This document shows positions 15,605 through 24,364 of a DNA stretch of 64,000 nucleotides, in pieces. How positions within the stretch are numbered: position 1 is the stretch's first letter; every line of letters begins with the position of its first letter. The notes beneath the pieces are model-generated. The model ran no database searches and was not told the DNA's origin. It was given only the letters and a program-made list of their open reading frames with translations. The translations under genes and the position numbers were made by a program. Source of the stretch: Allobosea robiniae (lineage in GTDB: Bacteria; Pseudomonadota; Alphaproteobacteria; Rhizobiales; Beijerinckiaceae); contig NZ_FNBZ01000007.1 of the NCBI RefSeq assembly GCF_900102525.1, positions 1 to 64,000 on the forward strand. The letters run 5' to 3'.

Positions 15605-16498
15605 ATGGCGCAGCCGAACTTCAACGATCTCGCCGCCTTCGCCATGGTCGCGAAGGAGCGCAGCTTCACCAAGGCGGGTGCCAAGCTGGGCGTCTCGCAG
15701 TCGGCGCTGAGCCAGACCATCAAGGCTCTCGAGGAACGCTTGAAGCTGCGGCTCCTGACGCGCACGACCCGAAGCGTCGCCCCGACCGAGGCCGGCATGC
15801 GGCTTCTCGAAAGCGTCGCGCCACGCTTCGACGAGATCGAGGCGGAGATCGCGGCACTCGGCGAATTGCGGGGCAAGCCGGCTGGGACGATCCGCATCAC
15901 GGCCGGCGAACATGCCGCGATCTCCGCCCTGCAGCCCGCCCTGAAGCGCTTCCTGCCGGATCATCCCGACATCAAGGTCGAGATCATCGTCGACTATGGC
16001 CTCGTCGATATCGTGGCGGCGGGCTACGATGCGGGGGTGCGCCTGGGCGAACAGGTCGCGAAGGACATGATCGCCGTCCGGATCGGGCCGGAGATGCGCA
16101 TGGCTGTGGTTGGATCGCCGGATTATTTCAAGCGCTTCGGTATTCCGGAGTCACCGCAGGACCTGGCCTCACATAACTGCATCGCGTCTCGTCTCCCGAC
16201 CTATGGCGGGCTGTTTCCCTGGGGCCTCGAAAAGGATGGCCGCGAGGTCAAGGTGCGTGGCGATGGGCAACTCGTATTCAACAGCCTCGCGCTGCGCCTG
16301 AATTCGGCGCTCGACGGTCTCGGACTGGCCTATCTGCCGGAGGATCAGGCGATCCCGCATATCCGCGCCGGCAGGCTCATCCGGGTGCTCGAGGATTGGT
16401 GCCCGCCATTCCCCGGCTACCATCTCTACTATCCGAGCCGGCGGCATTTCTCTCCGGCCCTGTCGGTGCTCGTCGACGTCCTGCGCTATCGCGGTTGA
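15605..16498 (+). CDS. LysR family transcriptional regulator
   Basis: This 297-residue regulator has an N-terminal winged HTH (SFTKAGAKLGVSQSALSQTI, residues 20-39, then TRSVAPTEAG) and a substrate-binding effector domain. It is of the group often linked to oxidoreductase or esterase genes. It converges on the six-gene exported-enzyme operon that ends at 16377, and the two coding regions overlap by 122 bases at their 3' ends. The likely operator of that operon is 4.5 kb away at 20999-21027. No strong Shine-Dalgarno is visible before the ATG. Confidence 0.92.
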   Translation: MAQPNFNDLAAFAMVAKERSFTKAGAKLGVSQSALSQTIKALEERLKLRLLTRTTRSVAPTEAGMRLLESVAPRFDEIEAEIAALGELRGKPAGTIRITAGEHAAISALQPALKRFLPDHPDIKVEIIVDYGLVDIVAAGYDAGVRLGEQVAKDMIAVRIGPEMRMAVVGSPDYFKRFGIPESPQDLASHNCIASRLPTYGGLFPWGLEKDGREVKVRGDGQLVFNSLALRLNSALDGLGLAYLPEDQAIPHIRAGRLIRVLEDWCPPFPGYHLYYPSRRHFSPALSVLVDVLRYRG

Positions 16499-17141
16499 AC
16501 CCGTAATAGGTGATGACCATCACGAGCCCGGCGACGGCCGCGCAATGGATGAAGAAGCCCGCGACCGCCTCCTCGAAGTTCCACCAATCCAGCGTCATCT
16601 GCATGGAAAGCTTCGTACCCAGGCCGAGCTGATAGAAGCTCCAGACGCCATGGACTGCGATTGCTCCCGCGGTCACGCGCAGCGCGAGCATTCGCAGCGG
16701 GTTCGTTCCTTTGATCCCGAACAGGTTGCGCGCCACCCCCATCAGCATCGGCCAGCGCAGGCCGAGATGGATCGCGACGATGATCAGGGCCCAGTAGGCC
16801 GCCAGCGCGTGGATCTGCCGCGCCGTGAAGCCGTCCCAGGGCGGCAGGTATGGCGCCAGCGCGTTCGAAATCAGCACGCTGGTGAGGAGCAACGCCAGCA
16901 TGGCGATCAGCAGCGCGAAGGTCACCGCGACATTGAACAGCCTGCGGGGCTCGCGCCGTGTCCGCGCAATCCCACCCCACCAGCGCCGGTTGAAGACGTT
17001 ATGGGCAATGATCAGCAGGAACATCGCCGTTCCCGCCAGCTCATGGACAGCGTTGCCCAGCCACCAATAGGCGAAGCCGAGCAGCAGCAGCGCCGCGGTC
17101 AGGCCATCGAGCCACAAACGGGAGAGAAAAAGACGGTTCAC
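16377..17141 (-). CDS. DUF4405/cytochrome b561-like membrane protein
   Basis: This 254-residue protein has about five membrane helices and paired histidines (HELAGTAMFLLIIAHNVFNRRWW, IHALAAYWALIIVAIHLGLRW, FIHCAAVAG) suited to haem b binding. This is the DUF4405 type related to cytochrome b561 and often paired with periplasmic redox proteins. It follows the cytochrome P460 gene by 15 bases. The last 40 or so residues (after YYGFNRD) are hydrophilic, lack family character and lie antisense to the end of lysR, so the C terminus may have been extended by loss of a stop codon. Confidence 0.8.
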   Translation of the reverse strand: MNRLFLSRLWLDGLTAALLLLGFAYWWLGNAVHELAGTAMFLLIIAHNVFNRRWWGGIARTRREPRRLFNVAVTFALLIAMLALLLTSVLISNALAPYLPPWDGFTARQIHALAAYWALIIVAIHLGLRWPMLMGVARNLFGIKGTNPLRMLALRVTAGAIAVHGVWSFYQLGLGTKLSMQMTLDWWNFEEAVAGFFIHCAAVAGLVMVITYYGFNRDSAGRRRAPTGPERNAAGSDSRDGSRGMAGTNPRAPG

Positions 17142-17156
17142 CTCGCGTTTCCCTGC

Positions 17157-17645
17157 CTACTCGATCGGGGTGCCGTTGAAGCGGGGAATCCGGGAGCCAG
17201 TGAACAGATACTCTGCCCCCGACTGACTGCTGTGGCAGGACTGGCAGCGCGCAGTGTTCTCCGCGTTGTTGATGGTCTTGTCCGGCCAGAACCACTGGAA
17301 CTGCCAGTCGCCGGTGCGGCGGCGTTCGTCGTAATCCGCGCCCCAGCCCTGGCCCTTCTCCATGACGAAATAGCGGAAGAGCTTGCCGTCGCGATGGTCG
17401 ACGAGAACGAAATGCGTGCCGGCGGGCACGGGCTGGCGATCCTTGATCGCCTGGATCGCCTCGGGCGTGGTCATGATGTGCTCCATGACGTTGCCGCGGC
17501 GCACGGTGGTGTAGTGCACGAGCTTGTCGAGCTGAGGGAATGTGACCCGCGTTGCCTCGGCATGAACCTGCCAGCCGACGGCGAGAACGGCCGCCATGGA
17601 CAAACCCGCCAGGGCGATCTGGAATGCAGGGATTTTCATCTTCAT
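17157..17645 (-). CDS. Cytochrome P460 family protein
   Basis: This 162-residue exported protein has a signal peptide (MKMKIPAFQIALAGLSMAAV, cleavage near VHA) and a c-type haem site CQSCH near residue 134, in the position found in cytochrome P460 proteins. The family includes periplasmic haem proteins that oxidise hydroxylamine or act as electron carriers. It lies 8 bases after the cupin gene and 15 bases before a b-type membrane protein. The pair could pass electrons from the periplasm to the membrane. A longer upstream frame overlaps the cupin and is rejected. Confidence 0.88.
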   Translation of the reverse strand: MKMKIPAFQIALAGLSMAAVLAVGWQVHAEATRVTFPQLDKLVHYTTVRRGNVMEHIMTTPEAIQAIKDRQPVPAGTHFVLVDHRDGKLFRYFVMEKGQGWGADYDERRRTGDWQFQWFWPDKTINNAENTARCQSCHSSQSGAEYLFTGSRIPRFNGTPIE

Positions 17646-17653
17646 CTCGTTTT

Positions 17654-18136
17654 CTAGCGCCGGTACTGCTCGTCCGAGACGTGCTCCAGCCAATCGACGG
17701 TCTTGCCTTCCTGTGCCTCCGAGATGGCGATATGCGTCATGCCGGTGGCCGGAGCTGCGCCGTGCCAATGCTTCACGCCCGGCGGGATCCAGACGACGTC
17801 GCCGAGACGGATCTCCTGGATGGTGCCGCCCCAGTGCTGCACCAGTCCCGTGCCGGCCGTGACGATAAGCGTCTGGCCGAGCGGGTGCGTGTGCCAGGCG
17901 GTGCGCGCTCCAGGTTCGAAGGATACCGTGCCGCCGCTGACCCGCGCCGGCGCACTGCCCTGGAAACGGCCGTCGACCCGGACAGCTCCGGTGAAGTTCT
18001 GGGCGGCGCCGATGCTCGGCTTCTGCGAGCCGGCGCGCTGGACGACGACCTCCTGACTGGTTTGGGCCAGGGCAGAGGCGATGGGCAGCAGCATGGCGAT
18101 GAGTGCGAGTCCTGGCGCGAACATCCCGGACATCAT
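17654..18136 (-). CDS. Exported cupin domain protein
   Basis: This 160-residue protein has a signal peptide (cleavage near ALAQ, residue 25) and one cupin barrel. The metal residues are in WHTHPLGQT and the partner motif [10 protein letters not shown]. Such cupins are often encoded next to carboxymuconolactone decarboxylase and alpha/beta hydrolase genes, as here. Its ATG overlaps the stop codon of the decarboxylase gene (ATGA), so translation is coupled. A role as a small periplasmic isomerase, dioxygenase or sensor is possible; the substrate is unknown. Confidence 0.87.
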   Translation of the reverse strand: MMSGMFAPGLALIAMLLPIASALAQTSQEVVVQRAGSQKPSIGAAQNFTGAVRVDGRFQGSAPARVSGGTVSFEPGARTAWHTHPLGQTLIVTAGTGLVQHWGGTIQEIRLGDVVWIPPGVKHWHGAAPATGMTHIAISEAQEGKTVDWLEHVSDEQYRR

Positions 18137-18564
18137 TTCGGCTTGAAGACGTCGCGGGCGACCCCGATCGCCGTGATGGCGTTCGGCCAGCCGGTGTAGA
18201 AGGCGAGCTGCGTGATCGCCTCGACGAGCTCCTCCTCCTTGACACCGTTCTGCCGCGCGAGCGCGAGATGCGAGCGGAGCTGATCGGGACGGTTCAGTGC
18301 GATCAGCGCGCTGACGGTGACCAGGCTACGGTCGCGCTTGGCGAGGCCCGGGCGCTCCCAGATGTCGCCGAACAGCACATTGTCGGTGAGCTCCGCCATC
18401 TTGGGCGCGATGTCGCCCATCAGTTGCTGGGCCCGGGAGGGCGGCTTGGCGGGAGTCGTGCTGGATGCGGCGGGTGGCTGGCTCTGGGCGATCACCATGG
18501 TGGACAGTCCTCCGGAGAGCAGCAGGACGGCTGCGGCGAACAGATTTCGGGTCAGTTTCTTCAC
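18133..18564 (-). CDS. Exported carboxymuconolactone decarboxylase family protein
   Basis: This 143-residue protein starts at GTG 18564, preceded by GAGGAG. A signal peptide ([18 protein letters not shown], cleavage near VIAQ) leads into an all-helical CMD/AhpD domain: [50 protein letters not shown]. The CxxC of AhpD peroxidases is absent, so it is closer to the PcaC-like lactone decarboxylases. Export of a CMD protein is uncommon but matches the other exported products of this operon. Longer in-frame extension upstream has no signal sequence and is rejected. Confidence 0.87.
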   Translation of the reverse strand: MKKLTRNLFAAAVLLLSGGLSTMVIAQSQPPAASSTTPAKPPSRAQQLMGDIAPKMAELTDNVLFGDIWERPGLAKRDRSLVTVSALIALNRPDQLRSHLALARQNGVKEEELVEAITQLAFYTGWPNAITAIGVARDVFKPK

Positions 18565-18680
18565 GGGTGCACGGCTCCTCGGGGGCAAGGCCGTGACGGC
18601 CCCGGAACGGAACCGGGACGTCACGCTGCTGAAAGCTTTCACGGGATGGCCCAAGCGATGGGTCCGCGGGTTCTGAACGG

Positions 18681-19781
18681 TCAGACGAGGGTCCGGGCGA
18701 AGAACGGCGTCAGCTTGCCCAGCGCGGCGTCGACATATTTGGGGACCCAATAGGTCTCGATATGCGTCGCGCCCTCGATCTTGAACAGTTGCTTGTCCTT
18801 GGTGCCGACAGCCTTCGGGAACGCGTCCTCGGTCATGTAGAGGCTGTCGGCCTTGCTGCCGGCGATCATCAGCAGCGGCTGGTCGATCAGGTCGATCTGG
18901 TCGGTGGCATCCCAGCGCATCAGGTCGAGCAGGCTGCTCATCGTGTACTTGAAGGTCGAATTCGGATGCGCGTGCGTCTTCCAATAGTACTCGTAACCCT
19001 GCCGGTACATTTCGAAGGGAAGCTTGGCGATCTGCGCGTCGGTCAGGTTGGCGTCGCCCGCATAGAGGATTTCTCCCCCGGCCATCTCCTGGGCACGAGC
19101 CTGCGAAACCTGCTTCAGGCGGCCCTGAATCGTGTTCAGTTGCGAATCCGCGAAGCCGTTGCGACGAACCCGTCCCGAGTTGAACATGCTCAGCGTCGCG
19201 ATGGTCTTGAACCGCTTGTCGGCCTTCGCCGCCGATAATGCGTAGCCGCCGCCACCGCAGATGCCGAGCAGGCCGAGACGCTCGGCATCGACGCCCGCAT
19301 AGCGGGTGATGAAGTCCGCTGCGCCATGGATGTCCTCGATGCGGAACTGGGGCTTGTCGACGCTGCGCGGCTGGCCGCCGCTGCCGCCCTGATAGGCCGC
19401 GTCCATCGTGATCGTGATGTAGCCCTGTTCCGCCAGGCGCTGGGCATAGAGGCCCGCGACCTGTTCCTTGATGCCGCCATTCGGGTGCGCGACGACGATG
19501 GCGGGATACTTCCGGCTCTGATCGTAGTTCGCCGGGGTGTAGACATTGGCGACGATGTCCAGCCCGCCCAGCTTGTAGGTGACCGGGTGGATGTTGACCT
19601 TGCCCGGCTCGTTATTCGTGATCGCGCCGCCATAGACCAAGCCGAACGGATTCTGCTTGGAGTCGGCTGCGCCGGTGGTGGGATTGGCCATTGTTGAAAC
19701 TCCTGGAACTGTAACGGAGAGCACGAGCGCGGAGGCCCCCAGGAATTCGCGCCTGCTCGTGTTGATGGCTGTCGTGGTCAT
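18681..19781 (-). CDS. Tat-exported alpha/beta hydrolase, dienelactone-hydrolase-like
   Basis: This 366-residue protein begins with a twin-arginine signal (SRREFLGASALVLSV). The hydrolase domain has the nucleophile elbow GICGGGGY, so the nucleophile is Cys rather than Ser, as in dienelactone hydrolases. HPNGGIKEQ may form the oxyanion site and the catalytic His is in GATHIETY. GGAGGT lies upstream of the ATG at 19781. It follows an esterase gene by 68 bases. Folding before export by Tat suggests a cofactor or a need for cytoplasmic folding. Confidence 0.87.
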   Translation of the reverse strand: MTTTAINTSRREFLGASALVLSVTVPGVSTMANPTTGAADSKQNPFGLVYGGAITNNEPGKVNIHPVTYKLGGLDIVANVYTPANYDQSRKYPAIVVAHPNGGIKEQVAGLYAQRLAEQGYITITMDAAYQGGSGGQPRSVDKPQFRIEDIHGAADFITRYAGVDAERLGLLGICGGGGYALSAAKADKRFKTIATLSMFNSGRVRRNGFADSQLNTIQGRLKQVSQARAQEMAGGEILYAGDANLTDAQIAKLPFEMYRQGYEYYWKTHAHPNSTFKYTMSSLLDLMRWDATDQIDLIDQPLLMIAGSKADSLYMTEDAFPKAVGTKDKQLFKIEGATHIETYWVPKYVDAALGKLTPFFARTLV

Positions 19782-19849
19782 TTCGACCTCCGATCCGTGA
19801 TCCGAAGGGAGAGCGCTGCCCGCGTCGCGCCGGCTGTCGCGCAAGCGGT

Positions 19850-20941
19850 TCAGTCGAGCTTCTTCTCGGCCAGGAATATCGAGACCAGATCGGCGATCGC
19901 GACATTGTTGAGGTCGGACATCGGGAAATGCGTGTTGCCCTTGATGCCGATCTCGGGGAGATGCACGAGACGCGCGTCACCACCATGCTTGTTGACGGCT
20001 GCGACCCAGAGCTTGGCCATGGCGAGCCGCACGCGCCAGTTGTCCTGCCCACGCTCCGTGGTCGGCTCGACCGGAAAATTGTCACCGTAATAGATGACGA
20101 TCGGGATGCGGGTGAGCTTCTGGAAATCCGCCGTCGGCACGGCCTCGGGCGACAAGGCCCCGGCCGCACTCGGCATAACCGGGGGCAGTTCACCCTCCGG
20201 GAAGATGAAGCCACTCCCCGGTTCGAAGGCGACGATGCCTTTAACGTTCGCGCTCTTGATCGCCGTCAGCCAGCCCGGACCGCCGCCCTGGGAATGCGTG
20301 AACAGGATTGCAGGACCGGTCTTGGCGAACAGCGCCGCCATCGCGTTGGAGATCACGCCGGCATCGTAGGGCCCGGTGTTCGGCGTCACCGAGCGGAAGA
20401 ACTGGTTCAGCGTCTCGGGCTTGCGGTCGAACTGGACATTGTCGAAGTAGTTCGGCCATTTGCCGAGCCGGAACTGATCGAAGAAGAGTTGATCGTAAGG
20501 GGTGGGCTCGATCGTCGTCGCGACGGTGCTGTTGCCAGCCCGCCTGCGGCGCGGCTGATCCACCAGATAAACGGGGAAACCGCGGCGCAGGAACAGGGTC
20601 TGGAAGCCTTCGCGCCCGTCGGAGGTCGCCTCCCAGCTCCGCGCCGACTGGAAGGCGCCGTGCAGCATCACGATCGGCAACGCCTTCGGGTTCTGCGGAA
20701 CCTGATAGAAGGCGTAGAGATGGTCGCCGTGCAGGCTTTGGCCTGCGGCCGTCGGCTTGTTGTTATCGTAGGTGCCTGCGGTATTCGCCACCGTCCCGCC
20801 GACGGCGAAGCTGCCCTGCTCCTGGATCGTCAGAGGCACGGGGTTGGCTGCCTGCTGTTGAGCGAGCGCGGGTGTCGAGCCGATCAGGCCGGCCGCCAGA
20901 AGGAAGGGCGGAATAAGGAATTTGGTCTCGATGGAAGGCAT
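19850..20941 (-). CDS. Exported alpha/beta hydrolase (esterase)
   Basis: This 363-residue protein has a signal peptide (MPSIETKFLIPPFLLAAGLI, cleavage near ALAQ). Motifs are MLHGAFQSARSWE (oxyanion hole), FTHSQGGGPGW (Ser nucleophile) and a late His in GNTHFPMSD. It resembles secreted esterases of the AB hydrolase 1 type. GAGGGG precedes the ATG. It is the first gene of the leftward operon, 58 bases downstream of an inverted repeat (20999-21027) with LysR-site character. The substrate is probably an ester or lactone met in the periplasm. Confidence 0.87.
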   Translation of the reverse strand: MPSIETKFLIPPFLLAAGLIGSTPALAQQQAANPVPLTIQEQGSFAVGGTVANTAGTYDNNKPTAAGQSLHGDHLYAFYQVPQNPKALPIVMLHGAFQSARSWEATSDGREGFQTLFLRRGFPVYLVDQPRRRRAGNSTVATTIEPTPYDQLFFDQFRLGKWPNYFDNVQFDRKPETLNQFFRSVTPNTGPYDAGVISNAMAALFAKTGPAILFTHSQGGGPGWLTAIKSANVKGIVAFEPGSGFIFPEGELPPVMPSAAGALSPEAVPTADFQKLTRIPIVIYYGDNFPVEPTTERGQDNWRVRLAMAKLWVAAVNKHGGDARLVHLPEIGIKGNTHFPMSDLNNVAIADLVSIFLAEKKLD

Positions 20942-20998
20942 TTGCCCCTCGTTCGCTGCATCAGCTTGCGAGGAACCTAGTCACAGACCCACTCTTCG

Positions 20999-21027
20999 AT
21001 TAGCCATCTGGATTCGATAGGGCTAAT
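20999..21027. promoter_or_regulatory. Inverted repeat, candidate LysR operator
   Basis: ATTAGCC (20999-21005) and GGCTAAT (21021-21027) form a perfect 7-base inverted repeat with a 15-base spacer, the form expected of a LysR-type T-N11-A site. It lies in the 169-base gap upstream of the esterase operon. A further CCTAAT follows at 21035-21040. Confidence 0.45.
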
Positions 21028-21110
21028 AAGCTTGCCTAATCAATGGGGCCGCGACCACGGCGGTTATCCGCCGTGCGAAATCTGACGGCTTCTGGCGCAG
21101 AACTCGGCAG

Positions 21111-21965
21111 TCACCTTGCAGATGTCGCCTGAAGAAACGCGACGACATCGTTGAGGATGGGCGCCTGCCATTGCAGAAGCGTGGACAGCGCCGTGGCTGT
21201 GGTTGTATGGCCGAGCCCCTGATAGATCTTCAGCGAGATCGATCGCGCACCCGCCTTTCTGAGCTCTAGGGCAAGGCGCTCGCTGTTGCGGGGGAGCACC
21301 GTTGTGTCGGCGGATCCTGTCACCAGAAGGACCGGCGGGGCGTCGCGCCTTGCAAAGTTGATCGGCTGCGTCTGGGCGAGTTCGCGCGCGTTTCCAAACG
21401 CCGCCTTCGTCACGTCGATATCGAGCGGCAGAAAGTCGTAGGGGCCGGAGAGGCCTACGGTGGAGCGGATATCGCCGGCACGCATTCCCACGGCAGCAAG
21501 ATAACGCCGGTCCAGCGTCAGCATCATCGCGTTGTAGGCGCCCGCCGAATGCCCCATCAGGTGGATTGCCTTCGGGGAGCCACCGAAGCGGGCTATGTTA
21601 TCTCGGACGAAACGCAGCGCCAGCGCTCCATCCTCGATGAAGACCGGGAAGTGCACCTCAGGCACCAGCCGATAATCCGCGATCACCGTGACGAAGCCGC
21701 GCGCGGAAAGCGCTTCGCCGACGAAGGCATAGGTTTCCTTCGCGCCATTGGCCCATGAGCCGCCATAGATGAAGAAGACCACCGGCTTCCGCGCGCTGCC
21801 GCCACCCGAAGGCACGTAGATATCCATCCGTTGCCGGGGATGAGGACCATAGGCCACATCGCGAGCCCCCTCGGTCAGGCCGCCGGGGCGCAGGGCTGCG
21901 CATGCAGGAAGGGCCAGTCCGGCCAGCAGAGGCAGGATCGCGCGTCGGACAATTCGGATCGTCAT
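21111..21965 (-). CDS. Lipoprotein alpha/beta hydrolase (esterase/lipase)
   Basis: This 284-residue protein has a lipoprotein signal (LAGLALPAC, acylated Cys22). The hydrolase core belongs to the hormone-sensitive-lipase/carboxylesterase group: FFIYGGSWANG as oxyanion motif, HLMGHSAGAYN with the Ser nucleophile, and GLGHTTT with the His. It is probably tethered to a membrane facing the periplasm. A sigma-factor-type promoter (TGATCC-N17-GTATAG) lies just upstream, which places it in the ECF regulon of this region rather than in the LysR operon beside it. Confidence 0.88.
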   Translation of the reverse strand: MTIRIVRRAILPLLAGLALPACAALRPGGLTEGARDVAYGPHPRQRMDIYVPSGGGSARKPVVFFIYGGSWANGAKETYAFVGEALSARGFVTVIADYRLVPEVHFPVFIEDGALALRFVRDNIARFGGSPKAIHLMGHSAGAYNAMMLTLDRRYLAAVGMRAGDIRSTVGLSGPYDFLPLDIDVTKAAFGNARELAQTQPINFARRDAPPVLLVTGSADTTVLPRNSERLALELRKAGARSISLKIYQGLGHTTTATALSTLLQWQAPILNDVVAFLQATSAR

Positions 21966-21995
21966 CGTAGCCTGGGGCCGGAGAAGCGTCGCAAT

Positions 21996-22024
21996 CTATA
22001 CGCCTTAAGCGCTGCGGTGGATCA
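21996..22024 (-). promoter_or_regulatory. ECF-type promoter P1 (TGATCC-N17-GTATAG)
   Basis: Read on the minus strand, TGATCC (22024-22019), 17 bases, then GTATAG (22001-21996). It points at the lipoprotein hydrolase, whose ATG is 31 bases downstream. TGATCC is the -35 element known for RpoE-ChrR promoters in Rhodobacter. It is one of seven like sites between 21.9 and 31.8 kb. Confidence 0.7.
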
Positions 22025-22056
22025 GCGCCGCGGCCGCGCGATATCGACGGCGATAC

Positions 22057-22085
22057 TGAACCGAGCCGGCCCGCCGCACGTATCT
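22057..22085 (+). promoter_or_regulatory. ECF-type promoter P2 (TGAACC-N17-GTATCT)
   Basis: TGAACC (22057-22062), 17 bases, GTATCT (22080-22085), 25 bases before the DUF2177 start codon. It is divergent from P1. Five of six -35 bases and all six -10 bases equal those of the rpoE-like gene promoter. Confidence 0.65.
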
Positions 22086-22109
22086 CCTCGCAGAATCCTG
22101 GAGATCGCC

Positions 22110-22523
22110 ATGCGCTTCGTCGCCGGTTACATCGCCTTCATCGTCGCCTTCGGCATCTGCGACGCCATCTGGCTGGGCACGATGACGGCAAGGCTCTATC
22201 GGCCCGCGCTCGGCGATCTCATCGTCGAGCAGGTGCGCTACTGGCCGGCGGCGCTGTTCTATTTCGGTTTCCCGCTCGGGGTCGTCTATTTCGCATTGAT
22301 GCCCGCGCTGCGTGACGGCAACGCGGGCGCCGCATTGCTCAATGGCGCGCTCATCGGTCTGCTCGCCTATGCGACCTACGATCTGACGAACTACGCCACG
22401 CTGCGTCCCTGGACGCTGACGATCACGCTCGTCGATCTCGTCTACGGCACGGTCGTCGTCGGATTGTGCACATGGATCGCCTATGGCGTCGTCCGCCGGG
22501 CGGCCGACTGGGGCTGGTTCTAG
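22110..22523 (+). CDS. DUF2177 family membrane protein
   Basis: This 137-residue integral membrane protein has four predicted helices. DAIWLGTMTARLYRPALG near the first helix and ATYDLTNYATLRPW in the middle are DUF2177 hallmarks. The function is unknown, but in alphaproteobacteria such genes recur beside RpoE-ChrR, cyclopropane synthase and DUF1295 genes, as here. GGAG precedes the ATG at 22110. A motif-matched ECF promoter lies 25 bases upstream. It is transcribed divergently from the lipoprotein hydrolase. Confidence 0.88.
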   Translation: MRFVAGYIAFIVAFGICDAIWLGTMTARLYRPALGDLIVEQVRYWPAALFYFGFPLGVVYFALMPALRDGNAGAALLNGALIGLLAYATYDLTNYATLRPWTLTITLVDLVYGTVVVGLCTWIAYGVVRRAADWGWF

Positions 22524-22541
22524 CCCCAGTCGGCCAATCCG

Positions 22542-23564
22542 TCAGTTCGCGCGCAACCTGTAGTGATGAACGCCCCAGGCATCGCCGCCTTCATGGCCGA
22601 ACAGTCCGCTCGTGGCCAGGAAGAACAGCCGCCAGCGCCGACGCCAGAGCGACGCATCCGCACCATAGGTCTCGCGCAGGATCGGATCGATCTTCGCGAG
22701 GTTGCGATCGAAATTCGCCAGCCAGTCCTCTGCCGTCGCGCGATAGTGCTCGCCGCCCCAGCGCCATTCGGCCTCGACGGTGAAGAGATCGGGGAATTGG
22801 TGCACGAGCGTCGCGCTCGGCATCAGACCGCCTGTGAAGAAATGCTGCGCGATCCAGTCGCCCGTATCGGCGGTGTCGAAACGGTAGCAGCCCTGCCGAT
22901 GGGCGAAGACATGGATGAAGAGCCGGCCGTCCGGCTTCAGCCAGTCACGAACCCGCCCGAGCAGCTCGCGCCAGTTCGCCATGTGTTCGAACATTTCGAC
23001 GGATACGACGCGATCGAAGCGCTCCTCCGTGCCAAACTCGTTCATGTCGGCGGTGACGACGCGGAGATTGGAGAGATGACGGCGCTGCGCCTGCTCTTCG
23101 ATATAGGCGCGTTGCGAAGCCGAGTTTGAGACCGATACGATCCGCGCCAGCGGATAGCGCTCCGCCATCCACAGCGAGAGCGAACCCCAGCCGCAGCCGA
23201 GTTCGAGGATGTCCTGCCCATCGGCGAGATCGGCATGCTCCGCGGCCAGCTCCAGCGCCTTGTCTTCCGCCGCGGCCAGCGTGTCGCCGGGATCAGCGTA
23301 ATAGCAGCAGGAATACTTGCGCCGCGGGCCGAGCACCTGATCGAAGAAAGCGGCCGGCACCTCGTAATGCTGGGCATTCGCGACGTCGGTATGAACGGCT
23401 ATCGGAAATTCCGCCATGTCGCGGGCGAAGGCCGCGGCACCGGCCGATTGCGCTGCCAGCGAGCGCGCCGTGCGCCCGACCAGCGACGCGATCACCATGC
23501 GGCTGACGGCATCGGGTACGGGCAGCCCTTCGCCCCAGGTCGAGAGCCTCTGCATGATCGTCAT
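22542..23564 (-). CDS. Cyclopropane-fatty-acid-synthase-like methyltransferase (short form)
   Basis: This 340-residue SAM-dependent methyltransferase has the SAM loop ILELGCGWGSLSLWMAERY, then SVSNSASQRAYIE, VSVEMFEHM and LKPDGRLFIHVFAHR. It is more distant from E. coli Cfa than the 411-residue protein at 28943. It acts on unsaturated acyl chains of phospholipids or on a related lipid. Its ATG overlaps the stop of the DUF1295 gene (ATGA), and AGGAG lies upstream. It is the last gene of the rpoE-chrR-DUF1295 operon. A longer in-frame upstream extension is antisense-like and rejected. Confidence 0.88.
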   Translation of the reverse strand: MTIMQRLSTWGEGLPVPDAVSRMVIASLVGRTARSLAAQSAGAAAFARDMAEFPIAVHTDVANAQHYEVPAAFFDQVLGPRRKYSCCYYADPGDTLAAAEDKALELAAEHADLADGQDILELGCGWGSLSLWMAERYPLARIVSVSNSASQRAYIEEQAQRRHLSNLRVVTADMNEFGTEERFDRVVSVEMFEHMANWRELLGRVRDWLKPDGRLFIHVFAHRQGCYRFDTADTGDWIAQHFFTGGLMPSATLVHQFPDLFTVEAEWRWGGEHYRATAEDWLANFDRNLAKIDPILRETYGADASLWRRRWRLFFLATSGLFGHEGGDAWGVHHYRLRAN

Positions 23565-24364
23565 GGCGTCGCTCCTTTCGGCGGCAGCGGGATCAGGGCG
23601 CTGGTCCGGCGCTGGTAGTCGCGATAGGCATCGCCGTGCTTGGCGAGCATGTGCTCTTCCAGCGGGGGTATGCCGGAGATGCGGGTGAGCAGCAGCGTGA
23701 TGCAGGCCGGTGCCAGCAAGGCAAGCCAGCCCCAGGGGTAGCCGGTCGCGAGCGCGATCACGGGATAGGAGCACCAGAGCAGGCACTCGAAGAAGTAGTT
23801 CGGGTGCCGCGACCAGCGCCACAGGCCAGAGTCGCAGACGCCGCCAGCTCCCGAGCGTGCGAAGGTCCGCAATTGCCCATCGGCGATGGCGCCTCCCGCA
23901 AGGCCGGCGGCGAACACGGCGACACCGGTAAAATCCCGCCAACCCAGCGCTGGCGCTGGGCTATGTGCCGCGAGGACGATTCCCAATCCCAGGGGAATGC
24001 TGACCACCGCCTGCATCTGCAGCAGCCGGGCCAGTTGCTGCGGCGCAGCGCTTCCCCAGTCCCGCTTCAGCTTCGCATAGCGGGGATCTTCGGTGATGCC
24101 GGTCGTCCGTCGCGCGATATGCACGCCGAGCCGAAGCGCCCAGGCGAATGCGAGCCCGGCCACGACGAAGCGCCGTGACATTGGCCCCGCCCCGAAGGGC
24201 AGCAAAGCGCCGGCAATGCCCGTCAGGCCCAGTCCGAAAGTCCAGACCACATCGATCCAGCCGGAATTGCCGGTGCGGCGTTCGACCAGCGTCGCCAGGG
24301 CCATGAAAGCGGACATGGCCACGGCCATGAAGATAACAGCCGCGATGAAGGAGGCGATCGTCAA
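23561..24364 (-). CDS. DUF1295 membrane protein (steroid 5-alpha-reductase/ICMT-like)
   Basis: This protein of about 267 residues has several membrane helices and the C-terminal motif SRHPNYFFECLLW, typical of DUF1295 and isoprenylcysteine methyltransferase folds, where it binds NADPH or SAM. DUF1295 proteins are thought to reduce lipid double bonds. The likely start is the TTG at 24364, whose TTGA overlaps the chrR stop; an internal ATG 15 codons later is an alternative. It overlaps the methyltransferase gene by ATGA. Its operon place suggests a joint role in modifying membrane fatty acids under stress. Confidence 0.82.
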   Translation of the reverse strand: MTIASFIAAVIFMAVAMSAFMALATLVERRTGNSGWIDVVWTFGLGLTGIAGALLPFGAGPMSRRFVVAGLAFAWALRLGVHIARRTTGITEDPRYAKLKRDWGSAAPQQLARLLQMQAVVSIPLGLGIVLAAHSPAPALGWRDFTGVAVFAAGLAGGAIADGQLRTFARSGAGGVCDSGLWRWSRHPNYFFECLLWCSYPVIALATGYPWGWLALLAPACITLLLTRISGIPPLEEHMLAKHGDAYRDYQRRTSALIPLPPKGATP

